Shown here: positions 26,235 through 34,907 of the stretch, piece after piece
Layout of the letters: the number at the start of each line of letters is the position of its first letter
Position numbering within the stretch: position 1 is the stretch's first letter
Assembly (NCBI GenBank): GCA_913774925.1
Contig: CAJYKB010000125.1
Location: 1 to 57,423, forward strand
Reading direction: 5' to 3'
Source of the DNA: an uncultured Sphingomonas sp.
Lineage (GTDB): Bacteria; Pseudomonadota; Alphaproteobacteria; Sphingomonadales; Sphingomonadaceae
DNA: 57,423 nucleotides
Program-made: the position numbers and the translations under genes
The notes under the pieces: model-generated
The model's input: the letters and a program-made list of their open reading frames with translations, nothing else
What the model was told of the DNA's origin: nothing
The model's database searches: none

Positions 26235-29200
26235 ATGATCGCAGGAATCGTGACCTGGGCGGTCGCGCAGCGCTGGCTCGTACTCGCCCTCACCGCGGTG
26301 GCCGCCATCATCGGCGCCTTCGCGCTCTACCGGCTGCCGATCGACGCGGTGCCCGACATCACCAACAATCAGGTGCAGATCAACGTCCGCGCCCCCGCGC
26401 TGTCGCCCGAACTGGTCGAGAAGCAGGTGTCCTTCCCGATCGAGACCGCGCTCGCGGGCATCCCCGGGCTCGACCACACCCGCTCCTTGAGCCGCAACGG
26501 CTTCGCGCAGGTGACCGCGGTGTTCGATGACCGTACCGACGTCTATTTCGCGCGACAGCAGGTCGGCGAGCGGCTGGCGCAGGCGGCGGAGACGCTGCCC
26601 GCCGGCGTCCAGCCCGAAATGGGCCCGATCGCGACCGGGCTGGGCGAGGTCTATATGTGGACCGTCCGGCTCGATCACCGCGCCGACGATCGCCACATGC
26701 CCGGCGAACCCGGCATGCAGCCCGACGGCAGCTACATCACGCCGGAGGGCGAGCGGCTGACCAGCGAGGAGGACAAGGCGACGTACCTGCGTACCGCGCA
26801 GGACTGGATCGTCACGCCCTTGCTCAAGAACACGCCGGGCCTCGCCGGGATCGATTCGATCGGCGGCTATGCCAAACAATATCTGGTCGTCCCCGACGTC
26901 GCGCGGCTGGCGGCGATGCGCCTGACGCTGACCGATGTCGCCACCGCGCTGGAGCGCAACAACAGCAGCATCGGCGGCGGCGTGGTGGAACGCAACGGCG
27001 AGGGGCTGGCGGTCCGTTCCGACGCGCTGATCCGCAACGCCGACGAGCTGGCGCGCACCATCGTCGCCACGCGCGAGGGCGTGCCGGTGACGCTCGATCA
27101 GGTCGCCACCGTGCGCACCGGACAGGCGATCCGCATGGGCTCCGCGTCGGAGAACGGGACCGAGGTCGTCGTCGGCACCGCGATCATGCGCATCGGCGAG
27201 AACAGCCGCACCGTCGCCACCGCGGTCGCGGACCGGCTGGCCTCGATCAACGCCTCGCTGCCGCCCGACGTGGTGGTGCAGCCCGTACTGGACCGCACCG
27301 CTCTGGTCGATTCGACCATCCGCACCGTCGCGCGCAACCTGACCGAGGGCGCGCTGCTGGTCATCGCTGTGCTCTTCGCGCTGCTCGGCAACTTCCGCGC
27401 GGCGCTGATCGCGGCGCTGGTGATCCCGGTGACGATGCTGCTCACCGGGTTCGGCATGCTCCACGCAGGCGTCTCCGCGAACCTCATGAGTCTGGGCGCG
27501 CTCGACTTCGGGCTGATCGTCGATGGCGCGGTCATCATCGTCGAGAATGCGCTGCGCCGCCTCGCCGATTTCCGTCACCACGAAGGCCGTGCGCCCGACC
27601 GGGCCGAACGCCTCGCCACCATCACCGCCGCGGCGCGCGAGATGATCCGCCCCAGCGTCTACGGACAGGCGATCATCATCCTCGTCTACATTCCGCTGCT
27701 GACGCTGACCGGCGTCGAGGGGCGGACGTTCGTGCCGATGGCGCTGACGGTCATCATCGCGCTCGCCTTCGCCTTCGTGCTGTCGATCACCTTCGTGCCT
27801 GCGATGATCGCCTGCCTGCTCACCAAGCCGGTCGAGGAGAAGGACGGCCGCATCGTCGCCTGGCTTAAGCGCCGCTACGAACCCGGGCTGACTCGCGCCA
27901 TCGCCCGGCCGAAGGTGACCCGCGCCGCGGGTATCGCCGGTGTCATTGTCGCCGTCCCCGCCTTCCTCTCTCTGGGGCAGGTGTTCCTGCCGCAGCTGGA
28001 CGAGGGCGACCTGCTGATCCAGGCGCTGCGCATCCCCGGCACGTCCGTCCGCCAGAGCCAGGCGATGCAGGTGCCGATCGAGCGCATGATGGCGCGCCAG
28101 CCCGAGGTGCGCTTCGTCTTCTCCAAGACCGGCACCGCCGAACTGGCGTCGGACCCGATGCCCCCCAACGCGACCGATATGTTCGTCATCCTGAAGCCTC
28201 GCGAGGAGTGGCCCGACCCCTCGCTGTCGAAGGAGGCGCTGGTCGAGCGGATCGAGGGCAAGCTCGCGACCATCCCCGGCAACGCCTACGAGATCACCCA
28301 GCCGATCCAGATGCGGTTCAACGAGCTGATCGCGGGCGTGCGTGGCGATGTCGCGGTCAAGGTTTTCGGCGACGACTTCGGGCCGATGGGGCAGACCGCG
28401 GAGCGCATCGCCGCGATCCTGCGCCGCACGCCCGACGCGGTCGACGTCAAGGTCGAGCAGACCGAGGGCTTGCCGATGCTCGACATCCGCGTGAACCGCG
28501 ACGCCATGGCGCGGCTGGGCGTCACCGCGCAGGACGTGCAGGACACCGTCAGCGCGACGGTCGGCGGGCGCGAGGCGGGCGTCATCTTCGAGGGCGACCG
28601 CCGCTTCCCCGTCGTGCTGCGCCTGTCGGAGGCGGAGCGCGCCGACCTCGACCTGCTGCGCCGCGTGCAGGTGCCCACGCCCTCGGGCGCGTTCGTGCCG
28701 CTGGCGGGCGTCGCCGACATCCGCATCGTCGACGGCCCCAACCAGATCGGGCGCGAGAACGGGAAGCGCCGTATCGTCGTGCAGGCCAATGTCCGCGGTC
28801 GCGACGTCGGCAGCGTCGTCGCGGAGGCGCAGGCCGCGGTGGCGCGCGACGTCCGCCTGCCGCCGGGCAGCTACCTCGAATGGGGCGGCCAGTTCGAGAA
28901 CCTTGCCTCCGCGCGCCAGCGGTTGCAGTTCGTCGTCCCCGCCTGCCTCGTGCTGATCCTGCTGCTGCTGTACGGCGCGCTACGATCGGTACGCGATGCC
29001 GCGATTGTCTTCACCGGGGTGCCGCTCGCGCTGGTCGGCGGCGTGCTGGCGCTGGCGCTTCGGGGGATGGACTTCTCCATCTCCGCCGCGGTGGGGTTCA
29101 TCGCGCTGTCGGGGATCGCGGTGCTCAACGGGCTGGTGATGATCTCCTCGATCCGCGACCTGATGCGCGGCGGCATGGACCGCGTGACCGCGGCGCGTAC

Positions 29201-29423
29201 CGGCGCGCTCCAGCGGCTGCGCCCGGTGGCGATGACCGCGCTGGTCGCCAGCCTCGGCTTCGTGCCGATGGCGCTCGGCCATGGCGCGGGCGCGGAGGTG
29301 CAGAAGCCGCTCGCCACCGTCGTCATCGGCGGGCTGCTGTCGGCGACGCTGCTGACGCTGTTCGTCCTCCCTGCGCTGGCGGCGCTGCCGCGACGGGGAG
29401 AGGGAGCATCTGCCAGTTCCTGA
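26235..29423 (+). CDS. czcA: Heavy-metal efflux RND transporter (CzcA family)
   Basis: The 1062-residue proton-driven pump belongs to the HME-RND group. Residues in the fourth transmembrane helix follow the CzcA pattern DFGLIVDGAVIIVEN, with Asp424, Asp430 and Glu437, associated with export of divalent ions such as Co, Zn and Cd rather than the CusA (copper/silver) type. The N-terminal motif RLPIDAVPDITNNQVQIN and two large periplasmic loops are present, and full length is preserved. An insertion with several His residues (about 148-168, LDHRADDRHMPGEPG) lies in the first porter loop. No regulator such as czcRS is next to it. Confidence 0.93.
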   Translation: MIAGIVTWAVAQRWLVLALTAVAAIIGAFALYRLPIDAVPDITNNQVQINVRAPALSPELVEKQVSFPIETALAGIPGLDHTRSLSRNGFAQVTAVFDDRTDVYFARQQVGERLAQAAETLPAGVQPEMGPIATGLGEVYMWTVRLDHRADDRHMPGEPGMQPDGSYITPEGERLTSEEDKATYLRTAQDWIVTPLLKNTPGLAGIDSIGGYAKQYLVVPDVARLAAMRLTLTDVATALERNNSSIGGGVVERNGEGLAVRSDALIRNADELARTIVATREGVPVTLDQVATVRTGQAIRMGSASENGTEVVVGTAIMRIGENSRTVATAVADRLASINASLPPDVVVQPVLDRTALVDSTIRTVARNLTEGALLVIAVLFALLGNFRAALIAALVIPVTMLLTGFGMLHAGVSANLMSLGALDFGLIVDGAVIIVENALRRLADFRHHEGRAPDRAERLATITAAAREMIRPSVYGQAIIILVYIPLLTLTGVEGRTFVPMALTVIIALAFAFVLSITFVPAMIACLLTKPVEEKDGRIVAWLKRRYEPGLTRAIARPKVTRAAGIAGVIVAVPAFLSLGQVFLPQLDEGDLLIQALRIPGTSVRQSQAMQVPIERMMARQPEVRFVFSKTGTAELASDPMPPNATDMFVILKPREEWPDPSLSKEALVERIEGKLATIPGNAYEITQPIQMRFNELIAGVRGDVAVKVFGDDFGPMGQTAERIAAILRRTPDAVDVKVEQTEGLPMLDIRVNRDAMARLGVTAQDVQDTVSATVGGREAGVIFEGDRRFPVVLRLSEAERADLDLLRRVQVPTPSGAFVPLAGVADIRIVDGPNQIGRENGKRRIVVQANVRGRDVGSVVAEAQAAVARDVRLPPGSYLEWGGQFENLASARQRLQFVVPACLVLILLLLYGALRSVRDAAIVFTGVPLALVGGVLALALRGMDFSISAAVGFIALSGIAVLNGLVMISSIRDLMRGGMDRVTAARTGALQRLRPVAMTALVASLGFVPMALGHGAGAEVQKPLATVVIGGLLSATLLTLFVLPALAALPRRGEGASASS

Positions 29424-29430
29424 CCCTCAT

Positions 29431-29527
29431 CGTCATTCCCGCGGAGGCGGGAATCCAGACACGCAGGGGGGGGGCGGCTCGATCGCGAACGGTAGCGTAT
29501 CTGGATCCCCCCTTCGCGGGGATGACG
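29431..29527. repeat. Class A paired palindrome (REPIN-like), locus 1
   Basis: Left arm 29431-29458 (CGTCATTCCCGC...GGAATCCAG) and right arm 29501-29527 are inverted copies, each a hairpin in itself, with 42 bases between. It lies between the convergent czcA and bolA genes. The same arm sequence occurs at five other loci in the window. Confidence 0.85.
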
Positions 29528-29553
29528 GCAGGGGCGGGGGCTGAAACCCGCGC

Positions 29554-29838
29554 TCACTCCCCCGGCGCGCGCGCCACGATCGCCAGCGCGTGCACCCGCT
29601 CCGCCAGCAGCTCCGCCAGCGCGCGGTTCACGAGCCGCTGGCGCTCCACCCGCGAGCGGCCGACGAACGCCGCGCTCTCCACCACCACCCGGAAATGGCT
29701 CTCCCCGCTGCCGTCGTCGCCCATATGCCCGCGGTGCTGCGCGCTCTCGTTGACGACCTCCAGCCGCGTCGGCGACAGCGCGGTGGTGAGGCGGGCGGTG
29801 ATCTCGGCCGCGACGGGCCCGGTAGCGGTATCGGTCAT
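29554..29838 (-). CDS. BolA family protein
   Basis: The 94-residue protein is a BolA/YrbA-type factor. It contains the central segment LEVVNESAQHRGH and the conserved SHFRVVVES and RVHALAIVA strands of the KH-like fold. BolA proteins act with monothiol glutaredoxins in iron-sulphur handling and stress-related gene control. I chose the ATG at 29838, preceded by GGGGCGG; longer in-frame starts add an unrelated leader. It is divergent from the J-domain gene, with only 44 bases between the starts. Confidence 0.9.
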   Translation of the reverse strand: MTDTATGPVAAEITARLTTALSPTRLEVVNESAQHRGHMGDDGSGESHFRVVVESAAFVGRSRVERQRLVNRALAELLAERVHALAIVARAPGE

Positions 29839-29882
29839 CCGCCCCATATAGGCCAATCGACACAAGGATGACGGTCTAAAAG

Positions 29883-30482
29883 GTGGCTTCAAACAAGGAT
29901 CGCCCGCACACGCGGTTCCACGGACGGATGGAGGGCACCGGCCAGCCCTGCTCGCATCCCGGCTGCCCGGAAGCGGGCGAGTTTCGCGCGCCCCCGCTCG
30001 AAGGCCCCGGCGACGGCGAGGGCCGCCCGCGCTTCCGCTTCTTCTGTCTGGAGCATGTCCGCGCCTTCAACGCCGGCTACAATTACTTCGACGGGATGAC
30101 CGCGGAGGAAATCCATCACGCCCAGCGTCCGATGGCCGGCTGGGAGCGCGAAACCCGCGCCTTCGCGCGCGCCGGCATGGGCGACGCCGGCCCGCGCTGG
30201 GCCGATTACGCCGACCCGCTCGACGCGATCGGCGCGCGCTTACGCCGCACCCACGCGCCCGAGCGCAAGGACGGCAAGCCGCTGTCGGGCGAGGATCGCC
30301 GCAGCCTCGACGTCCTCGGCCTCCCCGCCGACGCCGATCGCAGCGCGCTGCGCAAACGCTATTCGGAACTGGTGCGGCGCTACCACCCCGATCGCAACGG
30401 CGGCGACCGCAGCCACGAGGCGCAACTGGGAAAGGTGATCGCCGCCTACCAGCAATTGCGACAGGCACCGGCCTTCGCCTGA
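29883..30482 (+). CDS. J-domain (DnaJ-like) protein with N-terminal Cys motif
   Basis: This 199-residue protein has a C-terminal J domain (about 139-195) with the HPD motif in RRYHPDRNGGD, needed to stimulate Hsp70 (DnaK) ATPase. The N-terminal half carries CSHPGCPEAGEF and FRFFCLEHVRAFN, whose four Cys/His residues may bind zinc. Alphaproteobacteria commonly encode this type of short J protein next to bolA. The start is GTG at 29883; the first residues (RPHTRFHGRMEG) look conserved, supporting it. Confidence 0.88.
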   Translation: MASNKDRPHTRFHGRMEGTGQPCSHPGCPEAGEFRAPPLEGPGDGEGRPRFRFFCLEHVRAFNAGYNYFDGMTAEEIHHAQRPMAGWERETRAFARAGMGDAGPRWADYADPLDAIGARLRRTHAPERKDGKPLSGEDRRSLDVLGLPADADRSALRKRYSELVRRYHPDRNGGDRSHEAQLGKVIAAYQQLRQAPAFA

Positions 30483-30483
30483 C

Positions 30484-30675
30484 CGTCATTCCGGGCTAGA
30501 CCCGGGATCCCGCTTCTTCGCGACGGCGGCTGGAAAGCGGGACCCCAGATCACGGCGAAACCTTTACAAAAGTCTTCATCGTCATGCCGGACCTGTTCCG
30601 GCATCCACCGTGCCGCGAAGTCACAAATGCTTGATGTTGCGGAACGGTAGACCCCGGATCACGTCCGGGGTGACG
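30484..30675. repeat. Class A paired palindromes, locus 2 plus a degenerate pair
   Basis: A clear pair has its left arm at 30580-30608 and right arm at 30647-30675, inverted and 38 bases apart. Just upstream, an intact-looking arm at 30484-30512 is followed by a truncated inverted partner ending near 30556. Together they fill the 198-base gap between the convergent J-domain and ClpP-like genes. Confidence 0.8.
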
Positions 30676-30680
30676 AAGGC

Positions 30681-31250
30681 TCAGATAACGTCCAGCACCA
30701 GCCCCAGCCGCCGTGCCTCTTCCGCCTCGATATACCAGTTCTTCGGTGCGCGCTCCTTCAGCTCCTCCAGCGTCACCTGCGTCCCCTCCACCAGTGCGGC
30801 GAAGCCCTCCTCCTGGATACGGATCGAATCCTCGATTTCGTGCAGCTTGGCCTTCAGCAGCGGCGACAGCGTGTTGAGCGGGCCCGACAGGGTGATCGTC
30901 GAATCCATCAGCCGCTCGTGGATCATGATCCGCGAATGCTTGGTCAGGAAGCGCTTGTCCGCGGGGAAGGCGGACATGAAGGTCGCGCCCGCGGAATAGA
31001 CCGCCACCTTGCCCAGAAAAAGCGCCTCGCGCCCGGTATATTCGCGCAGCAGCCGGATCGAATCGCCCATCGCGCGCGCCATTTCGGGGTCGCCGCCCAG
31101 CGTGGTGATCGACACCACCACCGGCCCGTCACCGGGCGCGGCGGCGAGCTGCGCCTTGAAATTGTCGTACATCGCTCCGTCCACGGTCCCGTGGAGCTGG
31201 ATGTGCGGAACGGCGAGGAGCGGATAGGAGCTGGCGCGTTGGTCTGTCAT
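30681..31250 (-). CDS. ClpP-like serine protease (peptidase S14 family)
   Basis: The 189-residue product has a ClpP-type crotonase-like fold. The probable nucleophile is Ser86 in KVAVYSAGATF, where classical ClpP has AAS, and the catalytic His is His111 in RIMIHERLM. The C terminus (NWYIEAEEARRLGLVLDVI) corresponds to the ClpP ending with its acidic residue. The N terminus lacks the longer ClpP propeptide and axial loop. It is not next to a Clp ATPase gene, and the divergence suggests a ClpP paralogue rather than the main subunit. A class A repeat pair abuts its end. Confidence 0.8.
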   Translation of the reverse strand: MTDQRASSYPLLAVPHIQLHGTVDGAMYDNFKAQLAAAPGDGPVVVSITTLGGDPEMARAMGDSIRLLREYTGREALFLGKVAVYSAGATFMSAFPADKRFLTKHSRIMIHERLMDSTITLSGPLNTLSPLLKAKLHEIEDSIRIQEEGFAALVEGTQVTLEELKERAPKNWYIEAEEARRLGLVLDVI

Positions 31251-31273
31251 GCGCGCCCAATCGGCGAGCGACT

Positions 31274-32257
31274 TCAGGGTTCCGCGCGAACAGGTTGATC
31301 CCGATCAACCGGCTGGTCAATTTCCACCGCCGGCGGCGGCGGCTTCATCCACAGCGCGGTCAGCAGGAACAGGATCAGGTTGGTCCCCTGCGTCAGCGCG
31401 GCGCCTGCCACCAGCAGCCCCGCCATGGCATCGCGCGGCACCGTCAGCCCGCCGCTCATCTGCAATCCGGCGGCCATGAACAGCAGGTCGCGGTTGGGGA
31501 TGAACGGCAACCGCGCGATCACCAGCTGCGCGGTCAGGAAGCTGAGCCAGGTCGTCCAAGGCTCGCCCGGCAGCACGATCGCCCATTGCGCCACCTGGAT
31601 CGTCAGGTTGATGACCGTGCGCGTGACGTGGATGCCGAACACCTGCCCCGCGACGCGCCCGCTGACCGACAGGATCGCGTGGCGGAACCGCAGCAGGAGC
31701 GGCAGCGTCAGGCTGCACGCGAGGATGACCGCGATCAGCACGCCCCAGCTGGAATCGAGCCACGACGCGATGCGCCCCGTGGGCGCGCGCGCGATGAAGG
31801 TGACGATCAGCACCCCCGCCGCCGCCGCGCCCGCCAGCGACGACAGGATCGCATTGTCCTTCACCGCCAGCAGCAGCTTGCGCGAATCGATCCCCAGCCG
31901 CGACCTCGCCCATTGGTAAAGGTAGAAATCGCCCGAATAGTCGACCAGCACCGCATTCACGATGCGCTTGCGGATCATCACCGGCAGCGCGCCGGGGATC
32001 CTCTGCCCCAGCAGCAGCCTGAAAATGGGCAGCTCGCTGACGGGCAGCACCATGAAATTGACGAAGAACAGGATGTAGAACCACGGATTGGCCGGCAGCG
32101 ACCGCAACACCTCCGCCCAGCCGATCGCACGCAGTTGCAACAGCAGGATCGCGATGATCGCGACGAAGAAGAGGACGCGGAGGATGCGGCCGAGGCGTTT
32201 GGCACCGGGTGTTTCGGCCCATGCCTGAACGCGGGTGACGAACGGCTGGAGTGTCAC
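31274..32257 (-). CDS. Polytopic membrane protein, UPF0104/LPG-synthase-TM-like
   Basis: This 327-residue protein has about eight hydrophobic segments (for example LRVLFFVAIIAILLLQL near residues 27-43). The layout, with FLPANP-like turns and an internal DYSGDFYLYQWARSR segment, is reminiscent of the flippase-like lysylphosphatidylglycerol synthase transmembrane family, but the match is weak and I cannot name a function. The Pro-rich C-terminal tail is probably cytoplasmic. It stands 23 bases upstream of the ClpP-like gene on the same strand, so the two may be co-transcribed. Confidence 0.65.
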   Translation of the reverse strand: MTLQPFVTRVQAWAETPGAKRLGRILRVLFFVAIIAILLLQLRAIGWAEVLRSLPANPWFYILFFVNFMVLPVSELPIFRLLLGQRIPGALPVMIRKRIVNAVLVDYSGDFYLYQWARSRLGIDSRKLLLAVKDNAILSSLAGAAAAGVLIVTFIARAPTGRIASWLDSSWGVLIAVILACSLTLPLLLRFRHAILSVSGRVAGQVFGIHVTRTVINLTIQVAQWAIVLPGEPWTTWLSFLTAQLVIARLPFIPNRDLLFMAAGLQMSGGLTVPRDAMAGLLVAGAALTQGTNLILFLLTALWMKPPPPAVEIDQPVDRDQPVRAEP

Positions 32258-32280
32258 GAACGACGCCCCGCCACACGCGC

Positions 32281-32323
32281 CGTGCTCCTGCGCAGGCAGG
32301 AGCCCAGGGTTGCCGGGCCCAAC
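32281..32323 (-). repeat. Class B palindromic repeat, single copy
   Basis: This 43-base element is the inverted copy of the repeat at the window start (3-45), with the hairpin core CTCCTGCGCAGGCAGGAG. It stands directly next to a class A pair, so two different repeat families share one intergenic gap between the UPF0104-like and LysR genes. Confidence 0.75.
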
Positions 32324-32339
32324 GCAGCCCCACCCACCC

Positions 32340-32435
32340 CGTCACCCCGGACCTGTTCCGGGGTCCAGGGTTCCGCGCACCCGACGATCGCGAGGCGCGC
32401 GGCGTCGTGGATGCCGGAACGACTCCGGCATGACG
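32340..32435. repeat. Class A paired palindrome (REPIN-like), locus 3
   Basis: Left arm 32340-32368 (CGTCACCCCGG...GGGTCCAG) and right arm 32407-32435 (GTGGATGCCGG...GGCATGACG) are inverted and separated by 38 bases. The two arms differ from each other at paired stem positions but each still forms its own hairpin, a sign of compensating changes. Confidence 0.85.
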
Positions 32436-32461
32436 GGGGTTGGCCGACGCTCTCCACCATC

Positions 32462-33253
32462 CTACCCCGCCAGCGCCTCGACCAGCGCCTGCACCTTCTT
32501 CTGCCGCCATTGCGGCGTCGGCGCGACCAGCCAGTAGCCCAGCCGCGACGGCTCCGGCGCGCCCAGCACCGCCACGCGCCCCTCCGCGATGTCGCGCGCG
32601 GCGAGAAGTTCGGGCACCGTCGCGCGGCCCAGCCCCGCCGCGACCGCATCGATCGCCAGACCTGCATCGCCGACGCGGATCAGCGCCGCCGCATCCGCCC
32701 CCGGCGCGCCGGGCCACAGGATCGCGGTATCCGCACCGCCCCCCGGGCGCTCGACTGTCACCAGCCCTTCGCTCTCGATCGCCTCGCCCTCGATCCCGCC
32801 CGGCCCCTCGCCCCAGCGGATCGCCAGGTCCAAATTCGCCTCGGTGAAATCCACCGCCTCATCCGCGGTCACCAGTGCGAAGCGGACGTCGCCGTCGCGC
32901 GCCGACACCTCGGCCAGCCGCGGCAACAGCCACTTCTCGATCACGTCGCGCGGCGCCGCGATCGTCAGCGACTTGGACGACTGCCCCGCCTGCATCGCGC
33001 GCACGGCTTCCTCGAACTCCAGGAAACCCTGCCTGAGCGGCGCCAGTCCCGCCTCGCCCTCCGGCGTCAGCTCCAGCCCCTTGGTCGTGCGGCGGAAGAG
33101 GACGACGCCCAGCGTATCTTCCAGCGCGCGGATCTGCTGCCCGACCGCCGCCGGCGTGACCGCCAGCTCGTCCGCGGCGCGCGTGAACGACAGGTGCCGC
33201 GCGGCGGCATCCAGCACGCGCAGCCCGTTGAGCGGCAAGTGGGTGCGCTTCAC
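32462..33253 (-). CDS. LysR-family transcriptional regulator (GcvA-like)
   Basis: The 263-residue regulator has an N-terminal winged HTH in the GcvA/AmpR style (LNGLRVLDAAARHLSFTRAA, then ELAVTPAAVGQQIRALED) and a LysR substrate-binding domain. The HTH begins almost at residue 1. The GTG start at 33253 overlaps the apaG stop (GTGA), so it is translationally coupled to apaG. No target operator can be pointed out, and an autoregulatory site would have to lie in or upstream of apaG. Confidence 0.88.
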   Translation of the reverse strand: MKRTHLPLNGLRVLDAAARHLSFTRAADELAVTPAAVGQQIRALEDTLGVVLFRRTTKGLELTPEGEAGLAPLRQGFLEFEEAVRAMQAGQSSKSLTIAAPRDVIEKWLLPRLAEVSARDGDVRFALVTADEAVDFTEANLDLAIRWGEGPGGIEGEAIESEGLVTVERPGGGADTAILWPGAPGADAAALIRVGDAGLAIDAVAAGLGRATVPELLAARDIAEGRVAVLGAPEPSRLGYWLVAPTPQWRQKKVQALVEALAG

Positions 33254-33651
33254 TGGACCCCCGCGGGCGCGGTCAGCGCGAACTTCGGGATCGCGACGTC
33301 GAAGGTGCGCCCATCCTCCGCGATCATGCGATAGCTGCCCTGCATCGACCCCGTCGGGGTGGCGAGCGGGCAGCCGGAGACGTAATCGTAGCTGGCGCCC
33401 GGAGCGATCAGCGGCTGTTCGCCGACCACGCCCTCGCCCTCCACCGTATGGCGCGCGCCGCGCCCGTCGGTGATGATCCAGTGCCGCGTCAGCAGCTGGA
33501 CCGCGCCCGCGCCCTCGTTCTCGATGCGGATATGATAGGCCCAGAACCAGCGCCCCCGCGCCGGCTCCGACTGTTCGGGCAGGTAGCTGCACGATACGCG
33601 CACCGTCACCGTGCCCGTCGTCGCGGCATCGGGGAACAGTGCCTCGATCAC
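33250..33651 (-). CDS. apaG: Co2+/Mg2+ efflux-associated protein ApaG
   Basis: This 133-residue protein consists of a single fibronectin-III-like ApaG domain. Typical segments are WAYHIRIENEGAGAVQLLTRHWIITDG (shown only in part by IRIENEG and LLTRHWIITDG) and PTGSMQGSYRMI. ApaG is linked to cobalt/magnesium resistance and diadenosine tetraphosphate phenotypes in enterics; its biochemical role is unclear. The start is GTG at 33651, four bases after the metZ stop, so it probably belongs to a metZ-apaG-lysR unit. Confidence 0.9.
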   Translation of the reverse strand: MIEALFPDAATTGTVTVRVSCSYLPEQSEPARGRWFWAYHIRIENEGAGAVQLLTRHWIITDGRGARHTVEGEGVVGEQPLIAPGASYDYVSGCPLATPTGSMQGSYRMIAEDGRTFDVAIPKFALTAPAGVQ

Positions 33652-33655
33652 GCTG

Positions 33656-34861
33656 CTAGAGCCCCACCGCGGTCAGCGCACGGTCGAGATCCTCGATCAG
33701 GTCGGCCGGATCCTCCAGCCCGACGTTGAGCCGCAACAGCCCCTCGGTCACGCCCATCTCCGCCCGCGCCTCCGGCGCGACGCCGTAATGCGTGGTCGAG
33801 GCCGGATGCGTCATCAGCGAGCGCGAATCGCCGATGTTGTTGGAGATGTCGATCAACTCCAGCGCGTTGAGCAGCGCGAGCGCCTGTGCCCGGTCGGCGA
33901 CCTCGAACGCGAAGATTCCCCCCGCCGCCTCCATCTGCGACATGGCGAGATTGTGCTGCGGGTGGCTGGCAAGCCCGGGGTGCAGGATGCGCGGCACCCG
34001 CGGCTCGAGGAAGCGCCCTACGCTAAGCGCATTGTCGGACTGGCGGCGGATGCGCAGGTCCAGCGTCTCCAGCCCCTTCAGCACCACCCAGGCGTTGAAC
34101 GCCGACAGCGTCGGCCCGGTGTTGCGCGTGAACGGCAGCAGCGTGTTGAGGATGAAATCCTCCGTCCCGCATACCGCGCCGGCCAGCACGCGACCCTGCC
34201 CGTCCATCATCTTGGTCGCGGAATAGGCGGTCACATCCGCGCCGAAATCCATCGGCCGCTGCAGCGCGGGCGTGGCGAAGGCATTGTCGACCACGCTGGT
34301 GATCCCGCGCTCGCGCGCGATTCCGCAGACGGCGCGCAGGTCGACCACGTCCATCGTCGGATTGGCCGGCGTCTCGAAGAAGAAGACCTTCGTATTCGGC
34401 TTCACCGCGTCCTGGAACGCCTGCGGGTCGCGCGCATCGACCGTCGTCGTCTGGATGCCGAACTTGGGCAGCAGGGTATCAACCAGCCAGCGGCACGATC
34501 CGAACGCCGCGCGGCCCGCGACGACATGGTCACCCTGCTGCAACTGGCACAGCAGCACCGCGGTCATCGCCGCCATGCCGGTCGCCATGGTGCGGCACGC
34601 CTCCGCCCCCTCCAGCAGCGCAATGCGCTGCTCCAGCATCTCGACGGTCGGGTTCTGGAGCCGGGAATAGGTCATCCCCTGCTGCTCGCCGGCGAAGCGC
34701 GCCGCAGCATCCTCCGCACGGTCGTAGCTGTAGCCCGACGTGAGGAACAACGCCTCCGACGTCTCGCCATATTCCGACCGCGCGGTCCCGCCGCGCACGG
34801 CCAGCGTCGCCGGCCGCCAGTGCTGGGTGATCGATCGGTCCTGTCCGGTGCGCCGCTTCAT
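33656..34861 (-). CDS. metZ: O-succinylhomoserine sulfhydrylase
   Basis: The 401-residue PLP enzyme belongs to the Cys/Met metabolism family and matches MetZ, which makes homocysteine from O-succinylhomoserine and sulphide. It opens with TLAVRGGTARSEYGETSEALFLTSG-type sequence (TLAVRGG visible at about 19-25). The PLP lysine is in YSATKMMDGQGR, and VFFFETPANPTMDVVD and VVDNAFATPALQ are typical. The start is the ATG at 34861; twelve extra codons upstream look non-coding. The region upstream is only a class A repeat, with no visible SAM riboswitch. Confidence 0.92.
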   Translation of the reverse strand: MKRRTGQDRSITQHWRPATLAVRGGTARSEYGETSEALFLTSGYSYDRAEDAAARFAGEQQGMTYSRLQNPTVEMLEQRIALLEGAEACRTMATGMAAMTAVLLCQLQQGDHVVAGRAAFGSCRWLVDTLLPKFGIQTTTVDARDPQAFQDAVKPNTKVFFFETPANPTMDVVDLRAVCGIARERGITSVVDNAFATPALQRPMDFGADVTAYSATKMMDGQGRVLAGAVCGTEDFILNTLLPFTRNTGPTLSAFNAWVVLKGLETLDLRIRRQSDNALSVGRFLEPRVPRILHPGLASHPQHNLAMSQMEAAGGIFAFEVADRAQALALLNALELIDISNNIGDSRSLMTHPASTTHYGVAPEARAEMGVTEGLLRLNVGLEDPADLIEDLDRALTAVGL

Positions 34862-34907
34862 GCGCGCCGCTTTGCCCCCCGGCGGCGGCGGACACAAGGG
34901 GCCCCCT

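Noticed and set aside
24210..27581. 1123-codon open frame on the minus strand
   Set aside because: It is antisense to czcCBA, which has clear domains. High-GC codon use opens the antisense frames, and the translation has low-complexity Arg/Gly/Asp content.
29431..30675. Repeats as a CRISPR array
   Set aside because: The units are inverted and paired, spread over distant gaps, and no cas genes are present.
34862..34907. SAM riboswitch in front of metZ
   Set aside because: Only 46 bases lie before the class A pair, with no pseudoknot-type element typical of SAM-II.
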